Positions 24,086-33,103 of a stretch of DNA of 64,000 nt are shown here, piece by piece (within the stretch, counting starts at the first letter, position 1; each line of letters starts with the position of its first letter). The stretch is from NCBI RefSeq assembly GCF_014645735.1, contig NZ_BMMH01000007.1:62001-126000 (forward strand). The letters run 5' to 3'. The notes beneath the pieces were generated by a model. It saw only the letters and a program-made list of their open reading frames with translations, searched no databases and was not told the origin of the DNA. Source of the stretch: Nocardia jinanensis (GTDB taxonomy: Bacteria; Actinomycetota; Actinomycetes; Mycobacteriales; Mycobacteriaceae). Position numbers and translations under genes: made by a program.

Positions 24086-25489
24086 ATGACAGGTCCCACA
24101 GTGCTCGCCTTCGGAGACCGCGAGTACACCCGCGCCGAGCTGGACACGGCGGCGGACGGCCTGGCCGAGGTACTCGCGCGCCGCGGGGTCGAGTCCGGGC
24201 AGCGGGTGGCGCTGATGTCGTCCAACCGGCCGGAATTCGTGACCGCGGTGCTGGCCGTCTGGCGGTTGGGTGCGGCGGTCGTGCTGCTCAGTCCGGCCTG
24301 GAAACGTGCCGAGGTCGCGCACGCGCTCGAAATCACCGGCGCGCGGCACGCGCTCGGCGATCATCCGGTGCTGGCCGAGCTCATGGACATGATCTCGCTG
24401 GACGACCCGATACCAGCGGCCGCCCGGACCTTCACCGAGCCGGATCCCGGCGCCGACGCGGTACTCGTATTCAGCTCCGGCACCACCGGGATGCCGAAAG
24501 CGGTGCGCCACACCCACGCCTCGTTCGCGGTCGCGGTGCGGCACTGGCGCGACGCGCTGCGGCTGGGGCCGGGCGACCGGATCCAGGTGGCGACGCCACC
24601 CTCACATATCCTCGGCATCCTCAATATCGTCACCGCGCTGGAATGCGGGGCCCGGGTCCGGCTGCATCAGCGGTTCGATCTGGAACGGGTGCTGCGCACC
24701 ATCGAATCCGACAAGATCACCATCGAGATGGCGGTCGCGCCGATCGCGCTGGCGATGGCGCAGTACCCCGGTCTCGAGTCCTTCGATCTGTCGTCGTTGC
24801 GGTACATCATGTGGGGCGCGACCCCGGTAACTGCGAGCGTGGCCGAAACCGTGACCCGGCGGACCGGCGCGACGTGGTTGCCCGCCTACGGAGCGAGCGA
24901 ACTCCCGGTGATCGCTTGCAATCCGATCGAATCCCCGCGACTGGACTCGGTGGGAAAGGCCGTGCCCGGTGTGCAGGTACGGGTGGTGTCGCTGGACGAC
25001 GGGAAACCGGTGGCGCCGGGGGCGGACGGTGAGGTCCAGTTGCGTGCCGAGTCGGTGATGGCCGGGTACCTGCCCGATTCGGCGACCGCGGGCGCGTTCG
25101 ACGACGGCTGGTACCGCACCGGTGATGTCGGGAACCTGGATGCGGACGGCTGGCTGCGCCTGACCGACCGGTCCAAGGAAATGATCAAGGTACGCGGATT
25201 CCAGGTGGCGCCGGCGGAGATCGAAACGGTGCTGCACGGCCACGACGCGGTCGCCGACTGCGCGGTATTCGGAGTGCCCGACGGCGCGAACGGTGAGGCG
25301 ATCGTGGCCGCCGTCGCCACCTCGGCGCCGGTTACGGCCGAGGAACTGATGACGACGGTTCAGGAGCGGCTGGCCGGCTACAAGCGGTTGCGCCGGGTGC
25401 TGTTCGTGGACGAGATACCCCGCCTGCCGTCCGGCAAGGTGCTGCGGCGAGTGCTGAAGGAGCAGTATGGACGTCCGGCTGACGAATGA
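24086..25489 (+). CDS. Acyl-CoA synthetase (AMP-binding, FadD-like)
   Basis: 467-residue ANL-superfamily ligase that would activate a carboxylic acid to its CoA thioester via an acyl-adenylate. It has the P-loop VFSSGTTGMPKAV (about 129-141), the YGASELP acceptor motif, GWYRTGDVG and RSKEMIKVRGFQV hinge, and the catalytic Lys in PSGKVLRR near the end. ATG 24086 follows GGGGGA at 6 bases; in-frame starts further upstream overlap the operator. The gene is first in an operon with two dehydrogenases and a crotonase, and overlaps the next gene by 23 bases. Compact length suggests medium-size or cyclic acids, not long chains (inference). Confidence 0.92.
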   Translation: MTGPTVLAFGDREYTRAELDTAADGLAEVLARRGVESGQRVALMSSNRPEFVTAVLAVWRLGAAVVLLSPAWKRAEVAHALEITGARHALGDHPVLAELMDMISLDDPIPAAARTFTEPDPGADAVLVFSSGTTGMPKAVRHTHASFAVAVRHWRDALRLGPGDRIQVATPPSHILGILNIVTALECGARVRLHQRFDLERVLRTIESDKITIEMAVAPIALAMAQYPGLESFDLSSLRYIMWGATPVTASVAETVTRRTGATWLPAYGASELPVIACNPIESPRLDSVGKAVPGVQVRVVSLDDGKPVAPGADGEVQLRAESVMAGYLPDSATAGAFDDGWYRTGDVGNLDADGWLRLTDRSKEMIKVRGFQVAPAEIETVLHGHDAVADCAVFGVPDGANGEAIVAAVATSAPVTAEELMTTVQERLAGYKRLRRVLFVDEIPRLPSGKVLRRVLKEQYGRPADE

Positions 25490-26372
25490 ACAGCGGCAAC
25501 TGCGGGACGCGGCCGCGAAACTGGCCGACGAACTCGGCCCGGGTTCGGTGCTGGATCTGGCCGACCCCCGGCGTCGCACCCGGTTGGAGGAAGCGGTATC
25601 GGGCACCGGATTCCGTGAACTGCGCTCCGACGGGGCCTCCGGCGTGGAGGTGGCCCTCGTGGCGGAGGAGTTCGCGCGCGGATTGGTGGACGTCCCGTTC
25701 CTGGGGCCGGTCCTCGCCGACGATCTGCGGGACCGGCTCGACGGAGACACCGCGCGGTGGACGGTCGCGCATACGGGCGTGGCGATCGACGCGTCCGGTT
25801 GCGACCGGGTGCTGAAGCTGGAGGGGAGCGGTGTGTTCGCCGGGCCGGTCGGCGACGAGGTCGCCGGTGCGGATCTCACCCGGGCCGCGGGCGCGGCCGC
25901 GGGCCCGTGGGAGCACTGCGGCGATATTTCCGCGGAGCACCGGGATCGCTGGCTGGCGCTGGCATTCACTGCCACCTGCGCCGATCTGGTCGGTGCCGCG
26001 CGCGGCGCCCAGCGGCTCGCGGTGGAGTACGCGAAAGTTCGTGCGCAGTACGGGCAGGCGATCGGCTCCTATCAGTCGATCGGACACCTGCTGGCGGAGA
26101 GCGAAGCGCTGATCGAGGGTTCGATCAGTGTGCTGTGGCATGCCGCCTGGGCCGTCGACGAACTCGAACCCGCCGAAGCGCTGCGGGCGGCGCGGATCGC
26201 CAAGATCTACGCCGCGCGTGCCGCGCGCACCGTCTGTGAAACCGCGATCCAGGTGCACGGCGGAATCGGCAACACCTGGGAATGCCTGGCCCATGTGTAT
26301 CTGCGGCGGGCACTGGTATCCACCGAACTGTTCCCCGTACGCCTGGAGGAGGCCGGTCTTGGACTTTCGTGA
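25467..26372 (+). CDS. Acyl-CoA dehydrogenase, smaller member of an overlapping pair
   Basis: 301-residue acyl-CoA dehydrogenase-type protein. The N-terminal part is short and divergent. The C-terminal helical domain is recognisable (VRAQYGQAIGSYQSIGHLLAE, near 190-210; VHGGIGNTWECLAHVYLRRA, near 265-284). The next gene, a fuller dehydrogenase, overlaps by 14 bases. Such adjacent unequal pairs form alpha2beta2 enzymes in mycobacterial cholesterol side-chain breakdown (FadE28-FadE29 and similar), where FAD sites are shared between subunits. I infer the same here. ATG 25467 has AAGGAG upstream, inside the synthetase gene. Confidence 0.88.
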   Translation: MDVRLTNEQRQLRDAAAKLADELGPGSVLDLADPRRRTRLEEAVSGTGFRELRSDGASGVEVALVAEEFARGLVDVPFLGPVLADDLRDRLDGDTARWTVAHTGVAIDASGCDRVLKLEGSGVFAGPVGDEVAGADLTRAAGAAAGPWEHCGDISAEHRDRWLALAFTATCADLVGAARGAQRLAVEYAKVRAQYGQAIGSYQSIGHLLAESEALIEGSISVLWHAAWAVDELEPAEALRAARIAKIYAARAARTVCETAIQVHGGIGNTWECLAHVYLRRALVSTELFPVRLEEAGLGLS

Positions 26373-27447
26373 TTCCCCGGAAGAAGCGGCGTTCCGGGAG
26401 CGCCTGCGCGACTGGCTCGCCGGTGTGGCGGGCAAATACCCGACCTCCGGCGACGAGTACTGGGCCCGGCAGGGCGAATGGCATGCCGAGCTGTACCGGG
26501 CCGGATTCTTCGGACTGTCCTGGCCCAAGGCGTACGGCGGTCAGGAACTGCCACCGGTCTACGACGTGCTCCTGGACGAGGAGCTGGCGATCGCGGGTGC
26601 CCCGCCGCGACCGAGTCTCGGGTACCTGATCCAAGGCCTGGGCCACCACGCGAGTCCAGAACTGTGCCGCCGGTTCCTGCCGGGCATGATCGACGGAAGC
26701 CAGCGCTGGTGCCAGGGTTTCAGTGAACCGGGCGCCGGATCGGATCTGGCCTCGCTCACCACCACGGCCACCCGTGAGGGCGACGAATACGTCATACGCG
26801 GGCACAAGATCTGGACGAGCTACTCCGATGTGGCCGACTGGTGCCTGCTGCTGGCGCGTACCGACCCCGTCGCGCCCCGGCACAAGGGGATCTCGGCCTT
26901 CGTGCTGTCGATGAAGCAACCTGGAGTGGAACAACGCCCGCTGGAGATGATGAGTGGTGTGACCACCGAATTCGGGCAGGTGCTGTTCGACGGTGCCCGG
27001 GTACCCGCGGACCAGATGGTGGGCGCGCCGGGTGAAGGCTGGAAGCTCGCCATGACCGTGGTCGGCCACGAACGCGAACCCTCCACACTGGGATACGCCG
27101 CACGCTACGGGAAGCTGGTGCGCCAGCTGGCATCTCGTGCCGAGGGGCGGGCGCCCGACGAACTCGCGTGGGCGGCCGTCCAGGCGGAGATGCTACGACT
27201 GCACGTGCGGCGGCGGCTGTCCGAACAATTGGACGGCGTGACCCACGGTCCGCAGGGGTCGCTCGACAAACTGCTCATGACCTGGGTCGATCAATCGGTC
27301 GGGCATGCCGCGCTCGCCGTGGCCGGTACCGGTGACCAGGAGATGTTCGGCTCCTACCTCTACAGCCGCGCACAAAGCGTGATGGGCGGGACATCGCAGA
27401 TCCAGAAGAACATCATCGCCGCGCGCATCCTCGGATTGGGAGCCTGA
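26359..27447 (+). CDS. Acyl-CoA dehydrogenase, larger member of the pair
   Basis: 362-residue flavin dehydrogenase that would introduce an alpha-beta double bond into an acyl-CoA. Motifs are WCQGFSEPGAGSDLASL (about 115-131; FAD and substrate contacts), IRGHKIWTSYSDVADW, and the C-terminal VMGGTSQIQKNIIAARILGLG. TTG 26359 is chosen because GGAGGAGG precedes it and the family N-terminus LDFRDSPEEAAF begins there. It overlaps the partner gene by 14 bases and is followed after 1 base by the crotonase. Confidence 0.9.
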   Translation: MDFRDSPEEAAFRERLRDWLAGVAGKYPTSGDEYWARQGEWHAELYRAGFFGLSWPKAYGGQELPPVYDVLLDEELAIAGAPPRPSLGYLIQGLGHHASPELCRRFLPGMIDGSQRWCQGFSEPGAGSDLASLTTTATREGDEYVIRGHKIWTSYSDVADWCLLLARTDPVAPRHKGISAFVLSMKQPGVEQRPLEMMSGVTTEFGQVLFDGARVPADQMVGAPGEGWKLAMTVVGHEREPSTLGYAARYGKLVRQLASRAEGRAPDELAWAAVQAEMLRLHVRRRLSEQLDGVTHGPQGSLDKLLMTWVDQSVGHAALAVAGTGDQEMFGSYLYSRAQSVMGGTSQIQKNIIAARILGLGA

Positions 27448-27448
27448 A

Positions 27449-28213
27449 ATGTACGATATGCCACCGGAGATCGATGTCCGGGCCGATGGTCCGCTGCGGA
27501 TCATCACTCTCAACCGCCCGGATGCGCTCAACGCCGTGGACGACGCGCTGCACACCGGCCTGGCCCGGCTGTGGCCCCGGCTCGCCGAGGACCACGACGC
27601 CCGCGCCGCGGTACTCACCGGTGCCGGTAAGGCGTTCTCCGCCGGCGGCGATTTCACCTACCTGGCGGAATTGGGCCGCGATACGGTGCTACGCGAGAAA
27701 ACCATCGCGCACGGCCGCGATATCGTGCTGGGGATGGCGCGCTGCCGGGTTCCGGTGGTCGCCGCGGTCAACGGTCCCGCCGTCGGTCTCGGCTGCAGCC
27801 TGGTCTCGCTGAGCGATATCGTCTATATCGCCGAAACCGCCTACCTCGCCGACCCGCACGTCCAGGTCGGATTGGTGGCGGCCGACGGCGGCCCGCTGAC
27901 CTGGCCGCTGCACACGAGTCTGCTGCTGGCCAAGGAATACGCGCTCACCGGCGCCCGCATCCCCGCCGAACGAGCCCGGGAGATGGGCCTGGTCAACCAC
28001 GTGGTGGCCGACCCGCTGGCGGAGGCGCTGGCCTGTGCGAAACGGATCGCCGAGATGCCCCGCCAAGCTGTGGAAGCGACCAAGCGCGTACTGAACATCC
28101 AGCTGGAGAAATCGGTGGCGGCCACCCTGGACTACGCCACCACCGCGGAATACCAGTCCTTTCAGACCGACGATTTCCACGCGACGATCGCCAAGCTCAC
28201 CGGTGGCAAATAG
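27449..28213 (+). CDS. Enoyl-CoA hydratase/isomerase (crotonase) family
   Basis: 254-residue crotonase. The oxyanion-hole segments are visible (GKAFSAGGDFTYL near 60; VNGPAVGLGCSLVSLSDI near 107-124). At the position of the first catalytic Glu (PE in classical hydratases) it has LADPHVQVGLVA, so it belongs to the actinobacterial subgroup without that Glu, whose reactions vary. It starts one base after the dehydrogenase stop and ends the synthetase operon. Confidence 0.9.
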   Translation: MYDMPPEIDVRADGPLRIITLNRPDALNAVDDALHTGLARLWPRLAEDHDARAAVLTGAGKAFSAGGDFTYLAELGRDTVLREKTIAHGRDIVLGMARCRVPVVAAVNGPAVGLGCSLVSLSDIVYIAETAYLADPHVQVGLVAADGGPLTWPLHTSLLLAKEYALTGARIPAERAREMGLVNHVVADPLAEALACAKRIAEMPRQAVEATKRVLNIQLEKSVAATLDYATTAEYQSFQTDDFHATIAKLTGGK

Positions 28214-28408
28214 GCCTCGATCCGGAGCGGAACGCTTCGTGTGTCTTCCCGTCATCCAGGGGAGCACCTGCCGGACACATGAGTTCCTGCGGGACCCGCT
28301 CGTCCTGGACATCGGCGTGTCGGTCAGCAGAGCCGGAGTCGTTCACCTCCGATCCGGTCGGAGTAGATTTCGGTTTCCCGCACCCGCGGGCCATACGATC
28401 ATGTAGCG

Positions 28409-29158
28409 ATGCCCAGCATTCTCTCGTGCGCTGATCCGCTCCATCCACGGCGCACCGATCCCCACTTCGCCGCCGAGACTGCGACCGCTCGCGAACTCGG
28501 TGCCGACGTCGGGTTGATCGACCACGACTTGCTGTTGGCCGGCGACGTCGCGGCGGCGGTTCGGAATGTCCCCCGCGACAGCGGCCCGGCCTGGTATCGC
28601 GGCTGGATGATCCCTACGCCTGCATACTCGGCGTTGGCCGAAACTCTCACGGCTCGCGGCACACTACTGATGACCGATGCTACGGCCTATCGGGCAGCAC
28701 ACGAATTACCCGGGTGGTACGCAATTTTCGCGCCGGTGACGCCGGCCAGTCGGTGGCTGGCCGGACCGCCCGGCCGGGTGCCTGACACAGCAACCTTGGC
28801 CGCGTTCGTCGCCGAGCAGGAAGACTATCTCGCGGGTGGCATCGTGTTACGGACTTTCGAATCCTTCGGCGCTGGTGATCGGCGAGCCGCAGAAGCAAGG
28901 GTGTGGTGGCTGGACGGTGAGCCGGTGCTGGTCGGAGCGCATCCCGATACACCCGAGGACTATCCGTTGCCGGTGTTGAACCGTGTCGCCGCATGCGTTG
29001 CGCAATTGGGCGCCCGTTTTGTCACGACCGATCTCGCGTTGCGCGAGGATGGTGTCTGGCGGGTAGTAGAAGTCGGTGACGGACAAGTATCCGACTTGCC
29101 TGCGGGTTTCGAGCCCGAATCGATCATCGGACCGCTACTTGCTGCTCCGGCACGGTGA
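28409..29158 (+). CDS. ATP-grasp domain protein (DUF4343-like)
   Basis: 249-residue protein with the ending typical of ATP-grasp proteins: FVTTDLALREDGVWRVVEVGDGQVSDLP (about 210-237), in which the Glu/Asp residues would bind Mg-ATP. The preceding GGIVLRTFESFGAGD and EARVWWLDGEPVL segments match the fold. The family probably makes peptide-like bonds, but no substrate is known. It does not look like part of the catabolic pathway, and no operator motif lies upstream. Start ATG 28409. Confidence 0.72.
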   Translation: MPSILSCADPLHPRRTDPHFAAETATARELGADVGLIDHDLLLAGDVAAAVRNVPRDSGPAWYRGWMIPTPAYSALAETLTARGTLLMTDATAYRAAHELPGWYAIFAPVTPASRWLAGPPGRVPDTATLAAFVAEQEDYLAGGIVLRTFESFGAGDRRAAEARVWWLDGEPVLVGAHPDTPEDYPLPVLNRVAACVAQLGARFVTTDLALREDGVWRVVEVGDGQVSDLPAGFEPESIIGPLLAAPAR

Positions 29159-29171
29159 GCGGATACCGCGA

Positions 29172-29303
29172 ATCGCCGACACCACCGCCGACTTCTCCGC
29201 CGATGCCACCAACCGTCCCGGCAGAATCCGCAACCGCGTCCTGTGGACCCTGCAGATCCTGCTCGGCCTGTTCTTCGTCATCGCCTCCGGCGGACCCGAA
29301 TCA
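29172..29303 (+). pseudogene. DoxX family gene remnant
   Basis: Forward codons read ADTTADFSADATNRPGRIRN followed by RVLWTLQILLGLFFVIASGGP, the N-terminus and first membrane segment of DoxX-family membrane proteins. The usual ATG appears as ATC, and the sequence is cut off where the reverse-strand SDR gene ends. About 40 residues survive. It suggests that the join between the ATP-grasp gene and the SDR operon is a deletion or insertion point. Confidence 0.6.
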
Positions 29304-30143
29304 TGTTGTGGCGAGAAGGGCTTCCGAGCGTTGGACGGTCCCCGTGATTCCGGTGCCGTCCTGCGACGCGAGCAGAGCCGCGGCCCGGCCCATTGTTTCC
29401 GGTGGTTCCACCATCTCGGCCGGGATATCGCCGCCGCCCGCGGCCTGCCAGCCCTCGGTGAGTACCACCCGTGACGGGCTCAGGCAGTTCACCGCGATAT
29501 TGTCCGGCCGCAGATCGGTCGCCAATCCGGTGTAGAGCCGTTCGACCGCGGCCTTGGAGACCCAGTAGGCGTTGGATCCGCGGTCGGTCATCTCCACCCC
29601 GGTGGTGGTGATCGCGACGAGTGAACCGCCGCCGCGGGCGCGGATGTGCGGGATTACTTCCCGGGTCACCAGGAACACCCCGGTGAGGTTCACGTCCAGG
29701 CACAGTTGCCAGCGTTTGAGCGGGGTGGTTTCGACCGGTCCCAGCCACAACACGCCCGCATTCGCGACCAGGATGTCGATTCCGCCGAATTCGGCGACCG
29801 TGGCAGCGATCGCGGCGCGGACCGATTTCTCGTCGGTGACATCGCAGGGCACCGCCAGCGCCCGGCCGCCCGCGGCGTGTATCCGCGCGGCCACTTCGTG
29901 GATGGTCCCCGGAACCCGGCCGGTGTCCTCGGAACGTGCCGCTACCGCGACCGCCGCGCCCTGCTCGGCCAGGTTCACCGCGATGGCGGCACCGATACCC
30001 CGGCTGGCCCCGGCGACGAAGACGACCCTCCCCGCGAGCGATCCCGCGGTTGCGCGGGCGGGGCCCGCCGGGGACGGTGCCCCTGGTTCGACCGTCTCGG
30101 ACCGGCCGCCGGCATCCTGGGCCGGGCCCGCGGGTTCGTTCAC
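29301..30143 (-). CDS. Short-chain dehydrogenase 1 of a pair
   Basis: 280-residue SDR. After an Ala/Pro-rich N-terminal extension of about 35 residues come the Rossmann motif AGASRGIG (near 43), NAGVLWLG and the catalytic YWVSKAA (YxxxK). The sequence SEDTGRVPGTIHEVAARI resembles the HSDL2-like group, as in the SDR at 538-1368. ATG 30143 overlaps the stop of the other SDR (ATGA), so this is gene two of the operon read from the 30943 operator. Likely a hydroxyacyl-CoA or alcohol dehydrogenase of the pathway. Confidence 0.88.
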   Translation of the reverse strand: MNEPAGPAQDAGGRSETVEPGAPSPAGPARATAGSLAGRVVFVAGASRGIGAAIAVNLAEQGAAVAVAARSEDTGRVPGTIHEVAARIHAAGGRALAVPCDVTDEKSVRAAIAATVAEFGGIDILVANAGVLWLGPVETTPLKRWQLCLDVNLTGVFLVTREVIPHIRARGGGSLVAITTTGVEMTDRGSNAYWVSKAAVERLYTGLATDLRPDNIAVNCLSPSRVVLTEGWQAAGGGDIPAEMVEPPETMGRAAALLASQDGTGITGTVQRSEALLATT

Positions 30144-30904
30144 TTCGGCGGGAATCGCAGGGCGCCGTCGAGGCGGATGACCTCGCCGTTGAGGTAGTCG
30201 TTCTCCACGATCGACTGGACCAGTTGCCCGTACTCCGGCGAGCGGCCCATCCGCTTCGGGAACGGGATCTGCGGGGACCAGTACTGTTCGAGCTGGTCGG
30301 CGGCCTTGCCGTAGGCGGGGGTGTTGAAGGTACCCGGTGCGATGGTGACCACGCGGATACCGAGGGGGGACAGGTCACGGGCGGCCACCAGGGTCATCCC
30401 GATCACGCCGCCCTTGGCCGCCGAATAGGGAAGCTGGCCGATCTGGCCCTCGTATCCGGCGACCGACGCGGTGTTGACGATCACGCCGCGCGACCCCTCC
30501 TCGGTCGGCGCGGATTCGGCGATGGCCGCCGCGGACAGCCGCATCACGTTGAATACGGCGATCAGATAGAACTCGATGGTGGTGCGGAATCCGTCCAGTG
30601 CGAGCGGGCTGCCGTCCTTGCCCACCAGCCGGCCGCCGGCCGCGGGGCCACCGTGCGTGTCGACCGAGATACGCAGCGGGCCCAAGGATTTCGCCTCCTC
30701 GACGGCGGCCTGTACCGATTCCTCGCTGGTGGCGTCGGTATGCACGTAGCGGATACCGAGTTCGTCGGACAACTCCTTGCCCTTGTCGTCGGCGACGTCG
30801 GCCACCACCACTTTGGCTCCGGCGGCGTGCAGCCGCCGGACCGTCGCCTCGCCCAGTCCGCCCGTACCGCCGACGACAATCGCCGAACTTCCCTCGATCT
30901 GCAT
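30140..30904 (-). CDS. Short-chain dehydrogenase 2, HSD10-like
   Basis: 254-residue SDR of the 3-hydroxyacyl-CoA dehydrogenase type II (HSD10) group. It has GGTGGLGEATVRRL at the start, NTASVAGYEGQIGQLPYSAAKGGV with the catalytic Tyr and Lys, and PGTFNTP. It would oxidise a beta-hydroxyacyl-CoA before thiolysis, fitting the divergent thiolase. ATG 30904 is chosen because GAGAGG lies 8 bases upstream; GTG 30913 would leave no spacing. First gene downstream of the operator at 30943. Confidence 0.9.
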   Translation of the reverse strand: MQIEGSSAIVVGGTGGLGEATVRRLHAAGAKVVVADVADDKGKELSDELGIRYVHTDATSEESVQAAVEEAKSLGPLRISVDTHGGPAAGGRLVGKDGSPLALDGFRTTIEFYLIAVFNVMRLSAAAIAESAPTEEGSRGVIVNTASVAGYEGQIGQLPYSAAKGGVIGMTLVAARDLSPLGIRVVTIAPGTFNTPAYGKAADQLEQYWSPQIPFPKRMGRSPEYGQLVQSIVENDYLNGEVIRLDGALRFPPK

Positions 30905-30942
30905 GGCGCTCACCTCTCTTGCGATTATCGCTCTCAGATTGA

Positions 30943-30957
30943 GAGAATACTATTCTC
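30943..30957. promoter_or_regulatory. Palindromic operator GAGAATACTATTCTC
   Basis: The most symmetrical copy: a perfect 7-1-7 inverted repeat. It sits between the divergent SDR operon (start 30904) and the thiolase operon (start 31005), so one bound repressor could control both. Confidence 0.85.
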
Positions 30958-31004
30958 ATGTATATCGGCAAGATCGTCGACGTGGGGGAAACTGGAGAGA
31001 ACTG

Positions 31005-32153
31005 ATGCCTGAAGCCGTGATCGTATCCGCGCTGCGCACCCCGATCGGAACCGCCGTCAAGGGCACGCTGCGCGAAACCACCGCCTTCGACCTGGCCCAT
31101 CACGTGGTCGAGGCGACGACCAAACAGCTCGAGACCGACGCGCCCATCGACGATCTGGTCCTCGGTGAAGGCCGCTACGGCGGTGGTGTGATCGCCCGGC
31201 ATGCGGCGGTCACCGCGGGCCTGACCGGGGTGCCCGGCCTGGCGCACAACCGTCACTGCGCGGCCGGTATGGCGGCGGTGCAGACCGCCGCGGCCGGTAT
31301 CCGGGCCGGTATGGACCGGTTGGTGCTCGCCGGCGGGGTCAATGCCGACTCCACCGCGCCCAAATCCCGGTTCCGGGTGGGACCCGAAGAATGGGCCGAC
31401 CCCTGGACCTCGCCCTCGCATCCGGATCGGCCGGATGCGCCGAACCTGGACATGTCGATCACCGTGGGCTGGAACGCGGCGGTGAAATCCGGGATCTCCC
31501 GCGAGGAGCTCGACGCCTGGGCGCTGCGCTCGCATCGCAACGCGATCTCCGCGATCGACGAGGGCCGCTTCGGCGACGAGGTGGTCCCGATCGATACACC
31601 GTTCGGGCAGTTCGCGGTCGACGAGCATCCGCGTCGGACTACCACCCTGGAGAAACTCGCCTCGCTGAAGGTCCTGCACCCCGAGATCGACGGGTTCTCG
31701 ATCACCGCGGGCAATGCAGCCGGCGCCAACGACGGTGCCGCCCTGCTCACCGTCGCCAGCGATGAACTGGGGCTGCCCGCGCTGGCCACGATCCGGTCCT
31801 GGGCCTCGGTGGGTGTCGATCCCGCCGACACCGGACTCGCGCCTATCGAGGCCATCACCAAGGCCGCCCGCAAAGCGGGAATCTCGCTCGGTGAGGTGAA
31901 ACTGTTCGAGATCAACGAGGCGTTCGCCTCGGTGCCGATCGCGGCCGTGCGGGCCCTGGACCTGGACCCGGATCTGGTGAACGTGAACGGTAGCGGCTGC
32001 TCGCTGGGGCATCCGGTAGCGGCCACCGGGGCGCGCATGATCGTGACCACGATCCACGAATTGCGCCGTCGCGGCGGTGGTCTGGCGATCGTGGCCATGT
32101 GCGCGGGCGGGGGTATGGGTTCGGCGACGGTACTCGAGGTCGCCGCGCCGTGA
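31005..32153 (+). CDS. Thiolase (acetyl-CoA acyltransferase)
   Basis: 382-residue thiolase that would cleave a beta-ketoacyl-CoA with CoA. The nucleophilic Cys85 is in HNRHCAAGMAAVQ, the NEAF motif is in FEINEAFASVPIAA, the His is in GHPVAATGARM and the second Cys in CAGGGMGSA. GEGRYGGGVIARHAA replaces the usual QAG segment, as seen in FadA5/FadA6-like actinobacterial thiolases. It follows the operator at 30943 and overlaps the GTPase gene by GTGA at its end. Confidence 0.92.
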   Translation: MPEAVIVSALRTPIGTAVKGTLRETTAFDLAHHVVEATTKQLETDAPIDDLVLGEGRYGGGVIARHAAVTAGLTGVPGLAHNRHCAAGMAAVQTAAAGIRAGMDRLVLAGGVNADSTAPKSRFRVGPEEWADPWTSPSHPDRPDAPNLDMSITVGWNAAVKSGISREELDAWALRSHRNAISAIDEGRFGDEVVPIDTPFGQFAVDEHPRRTTTLEKLASLKVLHPEIDGFSITAGNAAGANDGAALLTVASDELGLPALATIRSWASVGVDPADTGLAPIEAITKAARKAGISLGEVKLFEINEAFASVPIAAVRALDLDPDLVNVNGSGCSLGHPVAATGARMIVTTIHELRRRGGGLAIVAMCAGGGMGSATVLEVAAP

Positions 32154-33103
32154 ACGACAACGGTGCCGCCGGGGGCAGGTCCCCGGCGGAACTGATCGCC
32201 GCCGCGCGCACCGGTTCGGTGCGCGCGGCGGGCCGGTTGCTCACCCTGATCGAGGGACCGGGGCGCGACGCGGTGCTGCGGCTGCTGGAACCCGCCGCTA
32301 TCCGGGTCGTCGGTTTCACCGGGCCACCGGGAGCGGGTAAGTCCACCACCATCGCGGCGGTGGTGAGTACCTATCGCGCACAGGGTCTGCGGGTCGCGGT
32401 TCTGGCGGTGGACCCGTCCTCGCCCTACAGCGGTGGCGCGCTGCTCGGCGACCGCATCCGGATGGCCGCCCATATCGACGACCCGCAGGTGCTCATTCGG
32501 TCGATGGCCACCCGCGGGCATCTGGGCGGCCTGTCGGCCGCAGTACCCGCGGCGATCCGGCTCCTTGCCTTCCTGTCCTACGACCTTGTCGTCATCGAAT
32601 CGGTAGGGGTGGGTCAGTCCGAGATCGAGATCGCTGCCGTGGCGGACCCCACCGTCGTGGTTCTCACCCCGGGCGCCGGGGACGCTGTTCAGGCCGCGAA
32701 GGCGGGACTGCTCGAGGTGGCCGACATACTGGTTGTGAACAAGGCCGACCGGGACGGGGCCGAGCAGACGGTTCGCGAACTGCGCGCCGAATCCGATGTC
32801 CCGATTCTCACGGCTGTCGCGGCGAACGGCACCGGTATCCGCGAACTGGTCGCCGCCGTCGACGCCCACCATCGCGCCGATACCGCGCAGCGCCGTGCCG
32901 CGAGGGCGAGGGCGCAGATCCTGTCATTGGCCTACAGCAGGCTGCGCATCCATCCCGGCCTCGGTGCTCTCGCCGACGCGGTGGGGGCGGGAGAGTGCGA
33001 CCCCTATACCGCCGTCGACCATCTGATGCGCCCGAATGATCCGGGATCGGCGTATCCGGCTTCGCCGCCGAGTGACCGGCTCGTCGAACCCGAGACCCGC
33101 TGA
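32150..33103 (+). CDS. MeaB/ArgK-type GTPase (mutase chaperone)
   Basis: 317-residue G3E-family GTPase. Walker A is GFTGPPGAGKST (about 55-66), DPSSPYSGGALLGDRIRM is the MeaB switch region, IESVGVGQSE (about 158) the Mg-binding Walker B, and NKAD the guanine specificity motif. MeaB proteins load adenosylcobalamin into B12-dependent acyl-CoA mutases and protect them. The natural client in this window is the split mutase at 1444-3428, although it is 29 kb away. GTG 32150 overlaps the thiolase stop, so thiolase and chaperone are coupled. Confidence 0.9.
   Translation: MNDNGAAGGRSPAELIAAARTGSVRAAGRLLTLIEGPGRDAVLRLLEPAAIRVVGFTGPPGAGKSTTIAAVVSTYRAQGLRVAVLAVDPSSPYSGGALLGDRIRMAAHIDDPQVLIRSMATRGHLGGLSAAVPAAIRLLAFLSYDLVVIESVGVGQSEIEIAAVADPTVVVLTPGAGDAVQAAKAGLLEVADILVVNKADRDGAEQTVRELRAESDVPILTAVAANGTGIRELVAAVDAHHRADTAQRRAARARAQILSLAYSRLRIHPGLGALADAVGAGECDPYTAVDHLMRPNDPGSAYPASPPSDRLVEPETR

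Noticed and set aside
31253..32872. 539-codon reverse frame across the thiolase and GTPase genes
   Set aside because: Opposite-strand shadow; both forward genes have complete catalytic motifs and coupled starts.
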